A stretch of 64,000 nucleotides of DNA, taken from the NCBI RefSeq assembly GCF_000368565.1, contig NZ_KB849543.1, forward strand, positions 502,065 to 566,064. Direction: 5' to 3'. This document shows, in pieces, positions 37,020 through 45,809 of this stretch; positions within the stretch are counted from its first letter, which is position 1; each line of letters opens with the position of its first letter. This DNA comes from Acinetobacter gerneri DSM 14967 = CIP 107464 = MTCC 9824. Its GTDB lineage: Bacteria > Pseudomonadota > Gammaproteobacteria > Pseudomonadales > Moraxellaceae. The notes under the pieces are model-generated. The model ran no database searches, had not been told where the DNA came from, and saw only the letters and a list, made by a program, of their open reading frames with translations. The translations under genes were made by a program, and so were the position numbers.

Positions 37020-37442
37020 TTAGTGGATGTCTTTCTTTAAATGACGCACCGTAGGGATGTCGGTATAACGTAGCACCAGATAACCCGCTTCATGCAACAT
37101 CGCATCACGTTTGGCATCCTCAGCTTCTTTACCAAAATGGCTCGGATCGTCCAACTCTATAATCGCAATGACATCCAAACTTTGATTAAGTATCACAAAG
37201 TCAGTCACTTTACGATTGAATTGATTGCGAATTTTAAAATTTTGACTGGTAATCAGTGCGCTAAAAGCCACTTGAGCAAGCACATGATATTGAGGGAAGG
37301 CTTCTTTTAGTCGAGCAAACATTTTACTTTCAAATTCAGTAATCACTTTTTTGGGATAAAACTTTTGCTTTGATCTGAGGTATTGCTGTACGCACAGAAC
37401 AATGAGTAAAACTGTAGCAAAACAACCAATCGTGATAAACAT
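37020..37442 (-). CDS. DUF2726-like membrane-anchored protein
   Basis: 140 aa from ATG 37442. The in-frame ATG at 37484 lies inside the terminator of tRNA-Asn copy 1 and is rejected. One N-terminal membrane segment (ITIGCFATVLLIVLCVQQYL), then a soluble domain with KVTDFVILNQSLDVIAIIEL and DDPSHFGKEAEDAKRDAMLH, the pattern of the DUF2726 restriction-endonuclease-like fold (D...E.K-type core, here IIELDDPSH). Catalysis is unproven. It is followed by no gene on its strand for some distance. Confidence 0.75.
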   Translation of the reverse strand: MFITIGCFATVLLIVLCVQQYLRSKQKFYPKKVITEFESKMFARLKEAFPQYHVLAQVAFSALITSQNFKIRNQFNRKVTDFVILNQSLDVIAIIELDDPSHFGKEAEDAKRDAMLHEAGYLVLRYTDIPTVRHLKKDIH

Positions 37443-37473
37443 TTGAATAGATAAATGAAAAATGCAGGGCAAG

Positions 37474-37502
37474 AAAAAACCCACTCGAAAGAGTGGGCTT
37501 TT
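37474..37502 (-). terminator. Terminator of tRNA-Asn copy 1
   Basis: CCCACTC-GAAA-GAGTGGG stem with GNRA loop; the A-run at its left gives a U-tract in the minus-strand transcript. Confidence 0.85.
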
Positions 37503-37508
37503 AGAATC

Positions 37509-37584
37509 TGGCTCTCCAACCTGGGCTCGAACCAGGGACCTGCGGATTAACAGTCCGTCGCTCTACCGACTGAGCTATTGGAGA
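37509..37584 (-). tRNA. tRNA-Asn(GTT), copy 1
   Basis: 76-nt minus-strand tRNA with encoded CCA. Reverse complement begins TCTCCAATAGCTCAGTCGG, anticodon loop CTGTTAATC (GTT), T-arm CTGGTTCGAGCCCAG. The tRNA body is identical in all three copies. Confidence 0.97.
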
Positions 37585-37595
37585 ATCTGGAACGC

Positions 37596-37624
37596 ATTTT
37601 ATGTGGCACTGGCAGTTTGGTCAA
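37596..37624 (-). promoter_or_regulatory. Promoter of tRNA-Asn copy 1
   Basis: Minus strand TTGACC (37624-37619), 17-bp spacer, TAAAAT (37601-37596). Confidence 0.8.
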
Positions 37625-37782
37625 GCAAAAAATGCTGTTAAAGACTGAGATTTGGTTTGGATGCTATATAAATAACCATTTTGATGAAATATAGTATGAA
37701 TCTTCAACACTTTAGCTACATAGCAATGCATTGGGATTGCTTGAAAATACATTTGAATGCGATATAAATACAGGGTGAAGTA

Positions 37783-37956
37783 TCAATAATACCAAACTTC
37801 ATTTTGCCAAATCACCGATCTAGCACGTGGATTAATCGGCAGTGCGCCACCATCAAAATCAAATATTCTGATGACTTCGTTATTGGCATCGCGTTGGCAG
37901 TTTAACTCAGCAGCTTTACCTTCATTTTGCATGATATGAACTTTGTTATCTAACAT
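37783..37956 (-). CDS. 57-aa conserved-looking small protein
   Basis: Starts at ATG 37956 with an AAAGGAG ribosome site six bases upstream, which makes it a convincing gene despite its size. Sequence runs MLDNKVHIMQNEGKAAELNC and ends RARSVIWQNEVWYY. It is soluble, with an FDFDGGALP turn. No domain recognised. It lies between tRNA-Asn copies 1 and 2 and is transcribed in their direction. Confidence 0.65.
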   Translation of the reverse strand: MLDNKVHIMQNEGKAAELNCQRDANNEVIRIFDFDGGALPINPRARSVIWQNEVWYY

Positions 37957-38098
37957 CGTCTTTCTCCTTTTTCGGTTTATTGTAAACATTCGAGGATGAT
38001 AAAAAAGGGTAGTGCGACACAGCTTGGCGTTTTAACTAAGTTCTAGTATCTGTTGTGATTATTTAACTGCGATGACAATCTGAACAAAAGCGAATGAC

Positions 38099-38133
38099 AA
38101 AAAAAAGCCCACTTCAATAAGAGTGGGCTTTTT
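38099..38133 (-). terminator. Terminator of tRNA-Asn copy 2
   Basis: GCCCACT / AGTGGGC stem with A- and T-runs. Part of the 139-bp repeat. Confidence 0.85.
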
Positions 38134-38238
38134 AGAATTTGGCTCTCCAACCTGGGCTCGAACCAGGGACCTGCGGATTAACAGTCCGTCGCTCTACCGA
38201 CTGAGCTATTGGAGAATCTGAAGCGCATTTTAGAGATG
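38100..38238. repeat. 139-bp perfect direct repeat, copy 1 (tRNA-Asn cassette)
   Basis: Identical to 38924-39062. Covers terminator, tRNA-Asn and the -10 box of the tRNA promoter. The distance between copies is 824 bp. Confidence 0.95.
38140..38215 (-). tRNA. tRNA-Asn(GTT), copy 2
   Basis: Same 76-nt tRNA as copy 1, within the 139-bp repeat. Own promoter (38227-38255) and terminator. Confidence 0.97.
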
Positions 38239-38255
38239 TGGGGCAAGTTGGTCAA
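38227..38255 (-). promoter_or_regulatory. Promoter of tRNA-Asn copy 2
   Basis: Minus strand TTGACC (38255-38250), 17-bp spacer, TAAAAT (38232-38227). Confidence 0.8.
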
Positions 38256-38335
38256 GTAAAAAATATGAAAATACTAAGATATTGAAATTGTTTGCTATAT
38301 AATTGAACAAATTTAAAAAACCATTCAAAAAACAC

Positions 38336-38905
38336 ATGAAAAATTGAATTTATATTCTTATTTTAGCTGTGTCATTAGCCGCTTGCTCTAAGTCAAATGA
38401 AACGAAAAAAGCAGCTGAAACTCAAGGAAAATCATACCTATCTAGTGAAAAAAACTGTAACCAATTAAAATATAAAGATTTGATTGATCAGCAAGAGTGG
38501 AATGATACGTATCAGATATTTCAAATTGATAAAAAAGATCAGCTAAATACAAAGAGCATCATTGAATATAATCAGGAAAATTTTAATATTTTACTGGGAG
38601 TTGGGCAGGGAAATATTGGCGTACCGCTTGAGGATAATGATCTAAAGCTTAATTCTGAATATGCCATTATCTCTAAGCAAGGTTCAGACTATGTGATTAA
38701 TCTGCCTAATGATTATCTTAGTTTTAAAATCAAACAGAACTTCAATCAGGATTCAAATATTCAGTTTAAAAGCCCTGATGATGAGCAGTTTACAGATTTA
38801 TGTACGGCAACATTACCTCAATATATTGAAACTATAAAATTTATTTTATTTAGAAGCGCAGCGGAGACTTATATGTTTCAGCTGAAAGAGCAAGGTGATT
38901 TGTAA
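38336..38905 (+). pseudogene. Lipoprotein gene with an in-frame TGA in the signal peptide
   Basis: From ATG 38336 the reading is MKN, stop (TGA at 38345-38347), then IYILILAVSLAACSKSNETK. Joined, this is an excellent lipoprotein signal with lipobox LAAC, so the stop has probably interrupted a real gene. The remaining 178 codons are intact from GTG 38369, but that start would give no export signal. The mature part is a soluble polar domain with two Cys (KNCNQLKY, TDLCTAT) and no known family. Recent nonsense mutation, read-through or a base-call error are all possible. It lies between the two copies of the 139-bp tRNA-Asn repeat. Confidence 0.7.
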
Positions 38906-38923
38906 AATATTTTCATCAGCCAT

Positions 38924-38957
38924 AAAAAAAGCCCACTTCAATAAGAGTGGGCTTTTT
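38924..38957 (-). terminator. Terminator of tRNA-Asn copy 3
   Basis: GCCCACT / AGTGGGC stem, same as copy 2. It may also stop the lipoprotein gene from the other side. Confidence 0.85.
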
Positions 38958-38963
38958 AGAATT

Positions 38964-39039
38964 TGGCTCTCCAACCTGGGCTCGAACCAGGGACCTGCGG
39001 ATTAACAGTCCGTCGCTCTACCGACTGAGCTATTGGAGA
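38964..39039 (-). tRNA. tRNA-Asn(GTT), copy 3
   Basis: Third identical 76-nt tRNA-Asn with encoded CCA. Promoter at 39051-39079. Confidence 0.97.
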
Positions 39040-39050
39040 ATCTGAAGCGC

Positions 39051-39079
39051 ATTTTAGAGATGAAACATAATGTGGTCAA
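39051..39079 (-). promoter_or_regulatory. Promoter of tRNA-Asn copy 3
   Basis: Minus strand TTGACC (39079-39074), 17-bp spacer, TAAAAT (39056-39051). The -35 lies just outside the 139-bp repeat yet is conserved. Confidence 0.8.
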
Positions 39080-39192
39080 GTCAAATCAAGTGAAATCGCG
39101 TTTGAATGTTTTTTTATTATCCATATTTTTGAGAAAGGCTTAAAATTTGTATAATTATCAACGTATTTATATGTTTAGTATTTTAATTAAAG

Positions 39193-39222
39193 CAAAAAAA
39201 AATCACCCTGAGCGGGTGATCT
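39193..39222 (-). terminator. Terminator of sodB
   Basis: ATCACCC / GGGTGAT stem with an A9 run that becomes the U-tract on the minus strand. Confidence 0.85.
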
Positions 39223-39241
39223 TTATTAGAAAAATAACGAA

Positions 39242-39868
39242 TTATTTTTCAACACCAGCTTCTTGACCAGCATATTTAGCATTTGCATAGTCCCAGTTCA
39301 CTAGACTTTCTAAGAAAGTAGAGATGTATTTAGGACGTGCATTGCGGTAGTCGATGTAGTAAGCGTGTTCCCAAACATCAATTGTCAATACTGCAACTTG
39401 ACCGTGAGCAAGTGGAGTATCAGCATTTGACGTTTTAAGGATAGAAAGGTTGCCATTTACTTTGTCAGCAACTAACCAAGCCCAACCTGAACCGAATTGA
39501 GTTGTTGCTGCAGCAGCGAATTCTTCGGCAAATTTTTCATAAGAACCGAAAGCTTCGTCAATTTTAGCAGCCAAAGCGCCAGTCGCTTTACCGCCACCGT
39601 TTTTAGCTAAACAGTTCCAGTAGAAGGTATGGTTCCAAACTTGAGCAGCATTGTTGAATACACCAGCTTTAGCAGCATCACCAGCTGTCGCAACGATGAT
39701 TTCTTCTAAAGATTTAGAAGCAAGGTCAGTACCTTCGATTGCTTTATTAAGGTTTACAACATAAGTGTTGTGGTGTTTGTCGTGGTGATATTCTAAAGTT
39801 TCTTTACTGATGTGAGGAGCGAGGTCTTCATAACCGTATGGAAGCGCTGGTAAAGTAATGGTTGTCAT
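39242..39868 (-). CDS. sodB: Superoxide dismutase, Fe type
   Basis: Cytoplasmic enzyme converting superoxide to peroxide and oxygen. 208 aa from ATG 39868, which has an AAGGA site; an in-frame ATG at 39904 is rejected. Metal ligands: His in LEYHHDKHHNTYV (near residue 27), His in VWNHTFYW (near 75), and DVWEHAYYIDY (Asp and His near 160-164). The pattern FYWNCLAKNGGG and TQFGSGWAWL favours iron over manganese. Monocistronic. Confidence 0.95.
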   Translation of the reverse strand: MTTITLPALPYGYEDLAPHISKETLEYHHDKHHNTYVVNLNKAIEGTDLASKSLEEIIVATAGDAAKAGVFNNAAQVWNHTFYWNCLAKNGGGKATGALAAKIDEAFGSYEKFAEEFAAAATTQFGSGWAWLVADKVNGNLSILKTSNADTPLAHGQVAVLTIDVWEHAYYIDYRNARPKYISTFLESLVNWDYANAKYAGQEAGVEK

Positions 39869-40132
39869 GTCTTTAATTCCTTGCAATTTGCTGGGTTTTA
39901 ACATTAAGTGGCTTTATTGTAATGGATTCTTCCCGTAAATGTGCATGCTTTTAAATAACAATACACAATTTATTTCGAATTTATACGTATAAAGAAAATG
40001 TTAAAAAACAGCCTATAATTTATCACCTATAAAACTTGCAATTTATGGTATTTTTTGTACATAAATTGGCTAGGCTTAGTGGATATTTCAAGTGATTTAA
40101 ATATACAAAAAGCCTCAAGCTATGGCATTTGA

Positions 40133-40891
40133 TTAAATCGGATTGTTTAATTCGAAGTAACTATACTCAATATTGAACTGCTGTGAAATAGCTTTTGCAA
40201 GTCGTTGCACACCATAGCGTTCGGTGGCGTGATGCCCACAAGCATAATAATGTACATTCAATTCTTGTGCTTCATAATAGGTGCGTTCGCTCACTTCACC
40301 CGAAATATAGGCATCACAATTTTGCTCAAAAGCTTTGGAAATAAAGTCTTGAGCAGCGCCCGTACAAAATCCGATTTTTTGTATGGAATTTCTTTCAGCA
40401 TTCAAGTGAATAGTGTCAAAACCTAAACGAGAAGTTAACAATGCTTTAAATGCTTCAGGTGACATCGCCTGTTTAAGATAAGCGATATTGCCGATTGGGT
40501 TACGCTCAGAAGGATCTAATGCTTCGATATTTTCAAGTTCGAGTATCTCGGCAATGGCTGCATTATTGCCAAGCGTAGGGTGCGAATCGAGAGGTAAGTG
40601 ATAGCCAACCAATGAAATATCATTTTTAATCAAAGATTTGATTCGATGACCGCGCATTCCTGTGATCGGGTAGGGTTCACCTTTCCAAAAATAACCATGA
40701 TGAACCAACAATAAATCAGCATTTTGTTCAATTGCAGCATCAATCGCCTGTTGAGAAGCGGTGACTGCACACAAAATTTTATTGACCTCGCTACGACCTT
40801 CGATTTGTAAGCCATTCGGTGCATAGTCACGAAATTCATGTGATTTTAAAGTTTGATTACACCAATGGATGATGTCATTTAACTGAGCCAT
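40133..40891 (-). CDS. Nif3-like dinuclear metal protein (YbgI family)
   Basis: 252-aa cytoplasmic protein of the widespread Nif3/DUF34 family (E. coli YbgI 247 aa), with a toroidal hexamer and two metal ions in known structures. Metal-site motifs are LLLVHHGYFWKGEP near residues 60-73, YHLPLDSHPTLGNNAAIAE near 97-115, and YACGHHATERYGVQRLAKAI near 215-234. Proposed roles include GTP cyclohydrolase I-like activity and metal handling, but the function is unsettled. Divergent from the DegS/AlgW-like gene. Confidence 0.9.
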   Translation of the reverse strand: MAQLNDIIHWCNQTLKSHEFRDYAPNGLQIEGRSEVNKILCAVTASQQAIDAAIEQNADLLLVHHGYFWKGEPYPITGMRGHRIKSLIKNDISLVGYHLPLDSHPTLGNNAAIAEILELENIEALDPSERNPIGNIAYLKQAMSPEAFKALLTSRLGFDTIHLNAERNSIQKIGFCTGAAQDFISKAFEQNCDAYISGEVSERTYYEAQELNVHYYACGHHATERYGVQRLAKAISQQFNIEYSYFELNNPI

Positions 40892-41126
40892 AAATAAAAA
40901 ATCTAATGAAATATATAGAGATATAAAAGCACAATTTAGCAGATAAATCTAAGTAGAATTTCAAAACAAAGTAAAATGACAATTTAAAAAATAGAGCGAA
41001 GAAAAATAAATTGTAACTAAAGTTGAACAAATCTTCTTGTGATTTTGCAGAATATATATTTAATTGGATTACAATATTGAAAATGCTTTGTCATCAATGA
41101 ATTAAAATATTTTAGAGGAAAAATAA

Positions 41127-42317
41127 GTGCGCCGTTCCTTTGCTTGGTTACCTTGGGTATTACTCATTCTTGTAATCCTAAGCTTTATCGCATGGCAAAA
41201 AATTCACCAGCCAAAAGCGCCGATCGCTGCTGATGGTGTAAAAATGCCTGCAGAAAAAGTTGAACCTTTGGTGAATACTTCACGTTCTGGTGGCGTGGTT
41301 TCATATAGTGCAGCTGTTAAAGTTGCCGCTCCCGCTGTGGTCAATATCTTTACGACTCAGAAAGTCAATAATCGAACTATAAATCCATTATTAAATGATC
41401 CTGCATTTCGTGAGTTTTTTGGTGACCAGTTGCCAAGACAAAATGAAAATGAGAAAGAAAACAGTCTAGGTTCAGGGGTTATTGTTCGTCCAGATGGTTA
41501 TATTTTGACGAACAATCATGTGATTGCTCAAGCAGATCAAATTGTAGTTGGTTTACAAGATGGGCGTCGTGCAGTTGCAAAAGTCATCGGTACAGATCCT
41601 GATACTGATTTGGCAGTCATTAAAATAGAGCTTGATAAATTGCCAGTATTGCCATTTAAATTGAGTGGTAATGAAGTTGGCGATGTCGTTTTAGCAATTG
41701 GTAATCCGTTTGGCGTCGGTCAAACTGTAACGCAAGGGATTATTTCTGCGTTGGGTCGTTCAGATCTAGGGATTAATACTTATGAAGACTTTATCCAAAC
41801 TGATGCTGCAATCAATCCGGGGAATTCAGGCGGTGCATTGATTGATGTCGCAGGAAATCTAATCGGTGTTAATACTGCAATTTTCTCTCAATCTGGTGGA
41901 AATCTGGGTATTGGTTTTGCGATCCCTGCAAAAGTCTGCGAACAAGTATTAAATGCCATTTTAAAAGATGGTCGTGTGATTCGTGGTCAATTAGGTATCC
42001 AACTGAGTGCAACAACGCAAACTGATGAAGATGTACTTGCACCTCGTCAAACTGGCGTGGTTGTTGCAGGTATTTTGAAAGGTGGTCCTGCTGATCAAGG
42101 TGGCATCAAAGTTGGCGACAAGATTTTAAAAGTGAACAATGAAGCTGTGGATTCAGTTTCACATTTGATGAATTATGTTGCTTTACAAGCGCCGGGCAGT
42201 GTAGTCAAAATCCAAGTACAACGAGGTGATCAAACTTTACAAGCGGACGTAAAAGTCACTGAACGTAAAGCGCCATCAAATAATAATGCTCAATATATCC
42301 CATTGCCACATCGTTAA
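41127..42317 (+). CDS. Periplasmic trypsin-like serine protease with one PDZ domain (DegS/AlgW type)
   Basis: 396 aa with an N-terminal membrane anchor (FAWLPWVLLILVILSFIAW). The protease domain shows the triad: His in GYILTNNHVIA, Asp in DPDTDLAVIK, Ser in NPGNSGGALID. One PDZ domain follows (about residues 285-380). Anchor plus single PDZ and length match E. coli DegS (355) and Pseudomonas AlgW (389), which cut the anti-sigma factor of the envelope-stress sigma factor. That role is inferred. The start is GTG 41127 behind GAGGAA. Strong terminator downstream. Confidence 0.9.
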   Translation: MRRSFAWLPWVLLILVILSFIAWQKIHQPKAPIAADGVKMPAEKVEPLVNTSRSGGVVSYSAAVKVAAPAVVNIFTTQKVNNRTINPLLNDPAFREFFGDQLPRQNENEKENSLGSGVIVRPDGYILTNNHVIAQADQIVVGLQDGRRAVAKVIGTDPDTDLAVIKIELDKLPVLPFKLSGNEVGDVVLAIGNPFGVGQTVTQGIISALGRSDLGINTYEDFIQTDAAINPGNSGGALIDVAGNLIGVNTAIFSQSGGNLGIGFAIPAKVCEQVLNAILKDGRVIRGQLGIQLSATTQTDEDVLAPRQTGVVVAGILKGGPADQGGIKVGDKILKVNNEAVDSVSHLMNYVALQAPGSVVKIQVQRGDQTLQADVKVTERKAPSNNNAQYIPLPHR

Positions 42318-42364
42318 GATATTTTGTCCTTAATAGTTTGGCTTAGAGATATTGTCAGCAATTA

Positions 42365-42393
42365 AAAACAGCACATTTTGTGCTGTTTTTTTT
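42365..42393 (+). terminator. Terminator of the DegS/AlgW-like gene
   Basis: AAAAACAGCACA / TGTGCTGTTTTT perfect 12-bp stem with a short loop and more T. Confidence 0.9.
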
Positions 42394-42418
42394 TATCTGC
42401 TTTAATTTTAACAAAGCA

Positions 42419-42748
42419 TTATTTCCATGGCCATCCTGCACATGGATTGGGCAGTAGGTTATAAACCTCATACAATTCCTGTTGTGAAAGTTGCCCATCA
42501 TTATTCTGATCAAGATATTTAAATAATTTGGTATGACCTTCTTTACCTTGAAATTGCATACTGCTGGGCCATTCATAGGGCACAAAATTTTGTATGTGTG
42601 AAAACTCATGCTGCGAAATTTTTTGGTCTTTATTGAGATCATAATCTTTCATAATCAAATCCCAATCTACAGACGCTGGTTCACAGGCAAAGCTAATGGT
42701 GGAAAGAAAAAAAAAGGAATAAATGACAAGGTGGAGATATTTTTTCAT
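42419..42748 (-). CDS. Secreted EF-hand protein
   Basis: 109-aa protein with a signal peptide (MKKYLHLVIYSFFFLSTISF, cleavage near ACEP). Two EF-hand loops are visible: DYDLNKDQKISQHEF (about residues 35-49) and DQNNDGQLSQQEL (about 79-91), each with Asp/Asn at calcium positions and Glu at position 12. Two Cys, one right after the signal and one in NPCAGW near the end, could form a disulfide. Likely a periplasmic calcium-binding protein; partner unknown. Confidence 0.8.
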   Translation of the reverse strand: MKKYLHLVIYSFFFLSTISFACEPASVDWDLIMKDYDLNKDQKISQHEFSHIQNFVPYEWPSSMQFQGKEGHTKLFKYLDQNNDGQLSQQELYEVYNLLPNPCAGWPWK

Positions 42749-42960
42749 TATGATTTGCTCCCGTTTTTATTGTTTGAGCTTAGTCATGATCAGTTATGAA
42801 ATACAAGTAGAATAATGAAAATATAAAATCTTGATTCTTTTTTTATAAAGAATAGGTTAGAAATTTAATGCTAGATAGCCAAAGCTAATGATTTATTTTA
42901 TAACAGAATTTGGATTTTAAACTTGCAAGTATTTGTTTATTTATCAGATAAAAAACACAA

Positions 42961-42988
42961 AAAAAACAGCAACCGAAGTTGCTGTTTT
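42961..42988 (-). terminator. Terminator of the Tim44-like gene
   Basis: AACAGCAAC-CGAA-GTTGCTGTT with A-run on the left, acting on the minus strand. Confidence 0.85.
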
Positions 42989-43016
42989 AGATTTATCTAA
43001 AGCTTAGCCCTAAGAC

Positions 43017-43994
43017 TTAGTCTTGCTGAATACCTGCAACGATCCAATCTTGTGTTGAACCTGCTGGTTTTACAAAATGCCAAACTTCTGAGAATGGAAC
43101 AGGTTGGCTATTTAAATCTTCGCTTACAGAACCTGTAAAGCGAACACTCACCACATATTGACCATTTTCAGTTGAGCTATCAACGACCATTGCATTCAAA
43201 TTGCTAAATTCGGCAACATCTTGATCTTGGTTTGCCATGATGTCGCTATACATTGAGTTATATAGCTCAGGCGTTAAATAGCGACGGATTTCTTCAACAT
43301 TACTTGCTGAGTTAACAGACTGAATGTGATTGAAACGCTGACGCGCAACACGTAAAAATGCTGCAGGTTCAGTGCCATCAGGAAGTTGGTTACCACTTTG
43401 AGTAAACGCACCACCGACTGGAGCTGCACCGCCACCAACTGACTGACCAAAAATATTGGTGTTGTCATTTGCACGTGGCGCTGCATTGTTGCCAAATGGT
43501 CCATTATTCGGCGTTGAGTTTGGAGCCGAACCTCCTGGAGCATATGGATTAGTTACTGATTTTTTTTTTGCGCCGATTTTACGGAAAATAAAGAACGCAA
43601 TCGCAGCAATCAATAGAATCCAAATCCAGCTTGGAATTCCACTTTTTTTCTCTTCAGGTGCTTGAGCACTTGAAGTCGGTTGTCCATCACGATCACTTGC
43701 CAAAGCATGACCTGCTACAGCACCTACAGCAGCACCGGCTACACCAGCAGCAACCATTGAGCCTACACCCGGACCTGATCGTTGCGGAGCAGTATTAGGA
43801 GAGACAGGCTGTGGCGCAGGACTAGCTGGACGAGATTGTGAATAAGACTGACTAGAATTCATAGAACGGCTCATGCCATGGCTTTTACCACCACCTGCAC
43901 GTTTTGCTTCTGCTAATGGAGCAAAAGCCAAAGTTGCCATTAAAACACCTGCGATCAAGCCACGCTGTCGTACTTCCATTGAAAATACCTTCAT
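43017..43994 (-). CDS. Tim44-like domain protein, exported and membrane anchored
   Basis: 325 aa (or 320 from the internal ATG at residue 6). Signal-like segment GLIAGVLMATLAFAPLAEA, a low-complexity Ser/Pro/Gln stretch to about residue 75, a glycine-zipper segment (VAAGVAGAAVGAVAGHALAS), then a membrane helix IPSWIWILLIAAIAFFIF. The C-terminal 130 residues (EPAAFLRVARQRFNHIQS onward) form a Tim44-like domain. Such bacterial proteins are widespread and of unknown role; a preprotein-translocase link is not established. Monocistronic. Confidence 0.8.
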   Translation of the reverse strand: MKVFSMEVRQRGLIAGVLMATLAFAPLAEAKRAGGGKSHGMSRSMNSSQSYSQSRPASPAPQPVSPNTAPQRSGPGVGSMVAAGVAGAAVGAVAGHALASDRDGQPTSSAQAPEEKKSGIPSWIWILLIAAIAFFIFRKIGAKKKSVTNPYAPGGSAPNSTPNNGPFGNNAAPRANDNTNIFGQSVGGGAAPVGGAFTQSGNQLPDGTEPAAFLRVARQRFNHIQSVNSASNVEEIRRYLTPELYNSMYSDIMANQDQDVAEFSNLNAMVVDSSTENGQYVVSVRFTGSVSEDLNSQPVPFSEVWHFVKPAGSTQDWIVAGIQQD

Positions 43995-44127
43995 ATAATA
44001 AAAAGTTAGAAATTCTATTTTGGTCTATTCGCCATCATAGATAGTTTATTTATGCAGTTATTTACTCAAAATTTCAATAACAAAAGCCAAATTTTTTATG
44101 AAATTTTTACATTAATGCATCAAACGC

Positions 44128-45519
44128 TTAGCAAAGTTCTTCGGAAAGTCGCATTGCTTCGGTTAAAGCTTCATGTAGACGCGCGACTGCGATCACTTCA
44201 ATTCCTGCCATTGGCTTTTGTGGTGCATTTCCACGAGGTAAAATCGCATATTTAAATCCATGCTTTGCCGCTTCTTTGAGTCGTTCTTGTCCATTTGGAA
44301 CTGGACGAATTTCTCCGGATAGACCAACTTCGCCAAATACAGCCAATTGTTGTGGAAGAGCCTTGCCTCTTAAACTTGATGCGCAAGCCAGTAAAACTGC
44401 GAGATCGGAACCTGTTTCAGTGATTTTCAAACCACCCACGATATTGACATAAACATCTTGACCTTGCATCTGTACGCCACCATGTCTATGCATTACTGCC
44501 AAGAGCATACTCAATCGGTTTTGTTCTAGACCGAGTGCTACGCGTCGAGGTTGACCTTGGGCATCATCAACCAAAGCCTGCACTTCTACCAGTAAGGGGC
44601 GTGTACCTTCACGACTAATCATAACGACAGAACCAGGGATGGCTTCATCATAGCGACTGAGAAAAATCGCAGAAGGGTTGGCAACTTCTCTTAGACCTTT
44701 ATCAGTCATGCCAAAAACACCAAGCTCATTGACTGCGCCAAAACGGTTTTTGACTGCGCGAATCATACGGTATCTTGAGTCAGACTGACCTTCAAAATAC
44801 AGTACGCAATCCACCATGTGTTCTAAAACACGTGGACCTGCCAATGCACCTTCTTTGGTCACATGCCCCACGATAAACAGTGCAGTGCCACTATTTTTAG
44901 CAAAACGCGTTAGGAGTGCAGCCGATTCACGGATTTGAGAAACACCACCCGGCGCAGATTGTAAAGTTTCTGTGTAGAGTGTTTGGATAGAGTCTAGTAC
45001 CGCAATAGCAGGGCGTTCATGAGCCAAAACTTCACAAATTCGTTCAACACAAGTCTCTGCCATGACTTTGAGTTTATTGGTTGGCAGATCTAAACGGTTG
45101 GCACGTAGCGCAACTTGAGATAAAGATTCTTCACCTGTGACATAAAGTGCAGAACTATTGCCATCTGCCATATGCGTCGCTGTCTGGAGTAAAATGGTTG
45201 ATTTACCAATGCCCGGATCACCCCCGATCAAAACAACAGCCCCCGTGACTAGACCTCCACCGAGTACTCGATCAAACTCACTAATGCCTGTGGCCAAGCG
45301 GGTTTCATTTGAGACAGTGACTTTATCTAAAGTGGTGATGTTTGCTGACTGTCCTGCATAACCGCCACCAATATTGACTTTGGCACGGTGATTTGAAACT
45401 GGTTCGATACGGATTTCAGTTAAACAATTCCATTCACCGCATTCGCCGCATTGACCTGCCCATTTGGGATGATCTGATCCACATTGTTCGCAACGATAAA
45501 TGGTTTTAACTTTAGCCAT
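44128..45519 (-). CDS. radA: DNA repair protein RadA (Sms)
   Basis: 463-aa cytoplasmic RecA-like ATPase that promotes branch migration in recombination (E. coli RadA 460). The N-terminal C4 zinc finger is CEQCGSDHPKWAGQCGECGE. Walker A is GGDPGIGKST near residues 98-107, the RadA-specific KNRFG motif is near 255, and the C-terminal Lon-protease-like domain has DVYVNIVGG and ALPQQLAVFGEVGLSGEI. All key motifs intact. Monocistronic. Confidence 0.96.
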   Translation of the reverse strand: MAKVKTIYRCEQCGSDHPKWAGQCGECGEWNCLTEIRIEPVSNHRAKVNIGGGYAGQSANITTLDKVTVSNETRLATGISEFDRVLGGGLVTGAVVLIGGDPGIGKSTILLQTATHMADGNSSALYVTGEESLSQVALRANRLDLPTNKLKVMAETCVERICEVLAHERPAIAVLDSIQTLYTETLQSAPGGVSQIRESAALLTRFAKNSGTALFIVGHVTKEGALAGPRVLEHMVDCVLYFEGQSDSRYRMIRAVKNRFGAVNELGVFGMTDKGLREVANPSAIFLSRYDEAIPGSVVMISREGTRPLLVEVQALVDDAQGQPRRVALGLEQNRLSMLLAVMHRHGGVQMQGQDVYVNIVGGLKITETGSDLAVLLACASSLRGKALPQQLAVFGEVGLSGEIRPVPNGQERLKEAAKHGFKYAILPRGNAPQKPMAGIEVIAVARLHEALTEAMRLSEELC

Positions 45520-45612
45520 GATGATATATGTGCCTATCTAAAAGACGAGATGTAAATAAGCCTAGAATGTAACAATTGCAGTTTTAAAAAACAATTTTTT
45601 GTAGTACATATC

Positions 45613-45630
45613 GCCAAAATCAATTTTGGC
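45613..45630. repeat. Perfect palindrome GCCAAAAT-N2-ATTTTGGC
   Basis: 8-2-8 inverted repeat between radA and cycA. No T-run; could be an operator for either divergent gene. Confidence 0.35.
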
Positions 45631-45809
45631 ACGTAAACTGCAAGTTCGAAGGAACGGTAAAATACAAAGAATAAAATGGGTTTTTTGATTAAATTGTACG
45701 CTAAGAAGTGAAAAACTGGAGAAAAATTGAATAATTAGTCGAAATTCTGTTTTATTTTTTTGGTTTTAGGATACTTTTACATAACGAAATTTGAGAGAAG
45801 AAAATAAAA

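Larger units (their letters stand above)
38924..39062. repeat. 139-bp perfect direct repeat, copy 2 (tRNA-Asn cassette)
   Basis: Identical to 38100-38238. Homologous recombination between the copies would delete the lipoprotein locus and one tRNA. Confidence 0.95.

Noticed and set aside
37443..37484. Longer N-terminus for the DUF2726-like protein from ATG 37484
   Set aside because: These 14 codons fall in the terminator hairpin of tRNA-Asn copy 1 and add a sequence unlike a family N-terminus.
37509..39039. Regularly spaced repeats as a CRISPR array
   Set aside because: The repeats are tRNA-Asn genes with terminators; spacing is 550-750 bp and spacers hold genes.
39981..39992. TTATACGTATAA palindrome upstream of sodB as a Fur box
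   Set aside because: Only 12 bp and lacks the GATAAT hexamer repeats of a Fur site; not supported.
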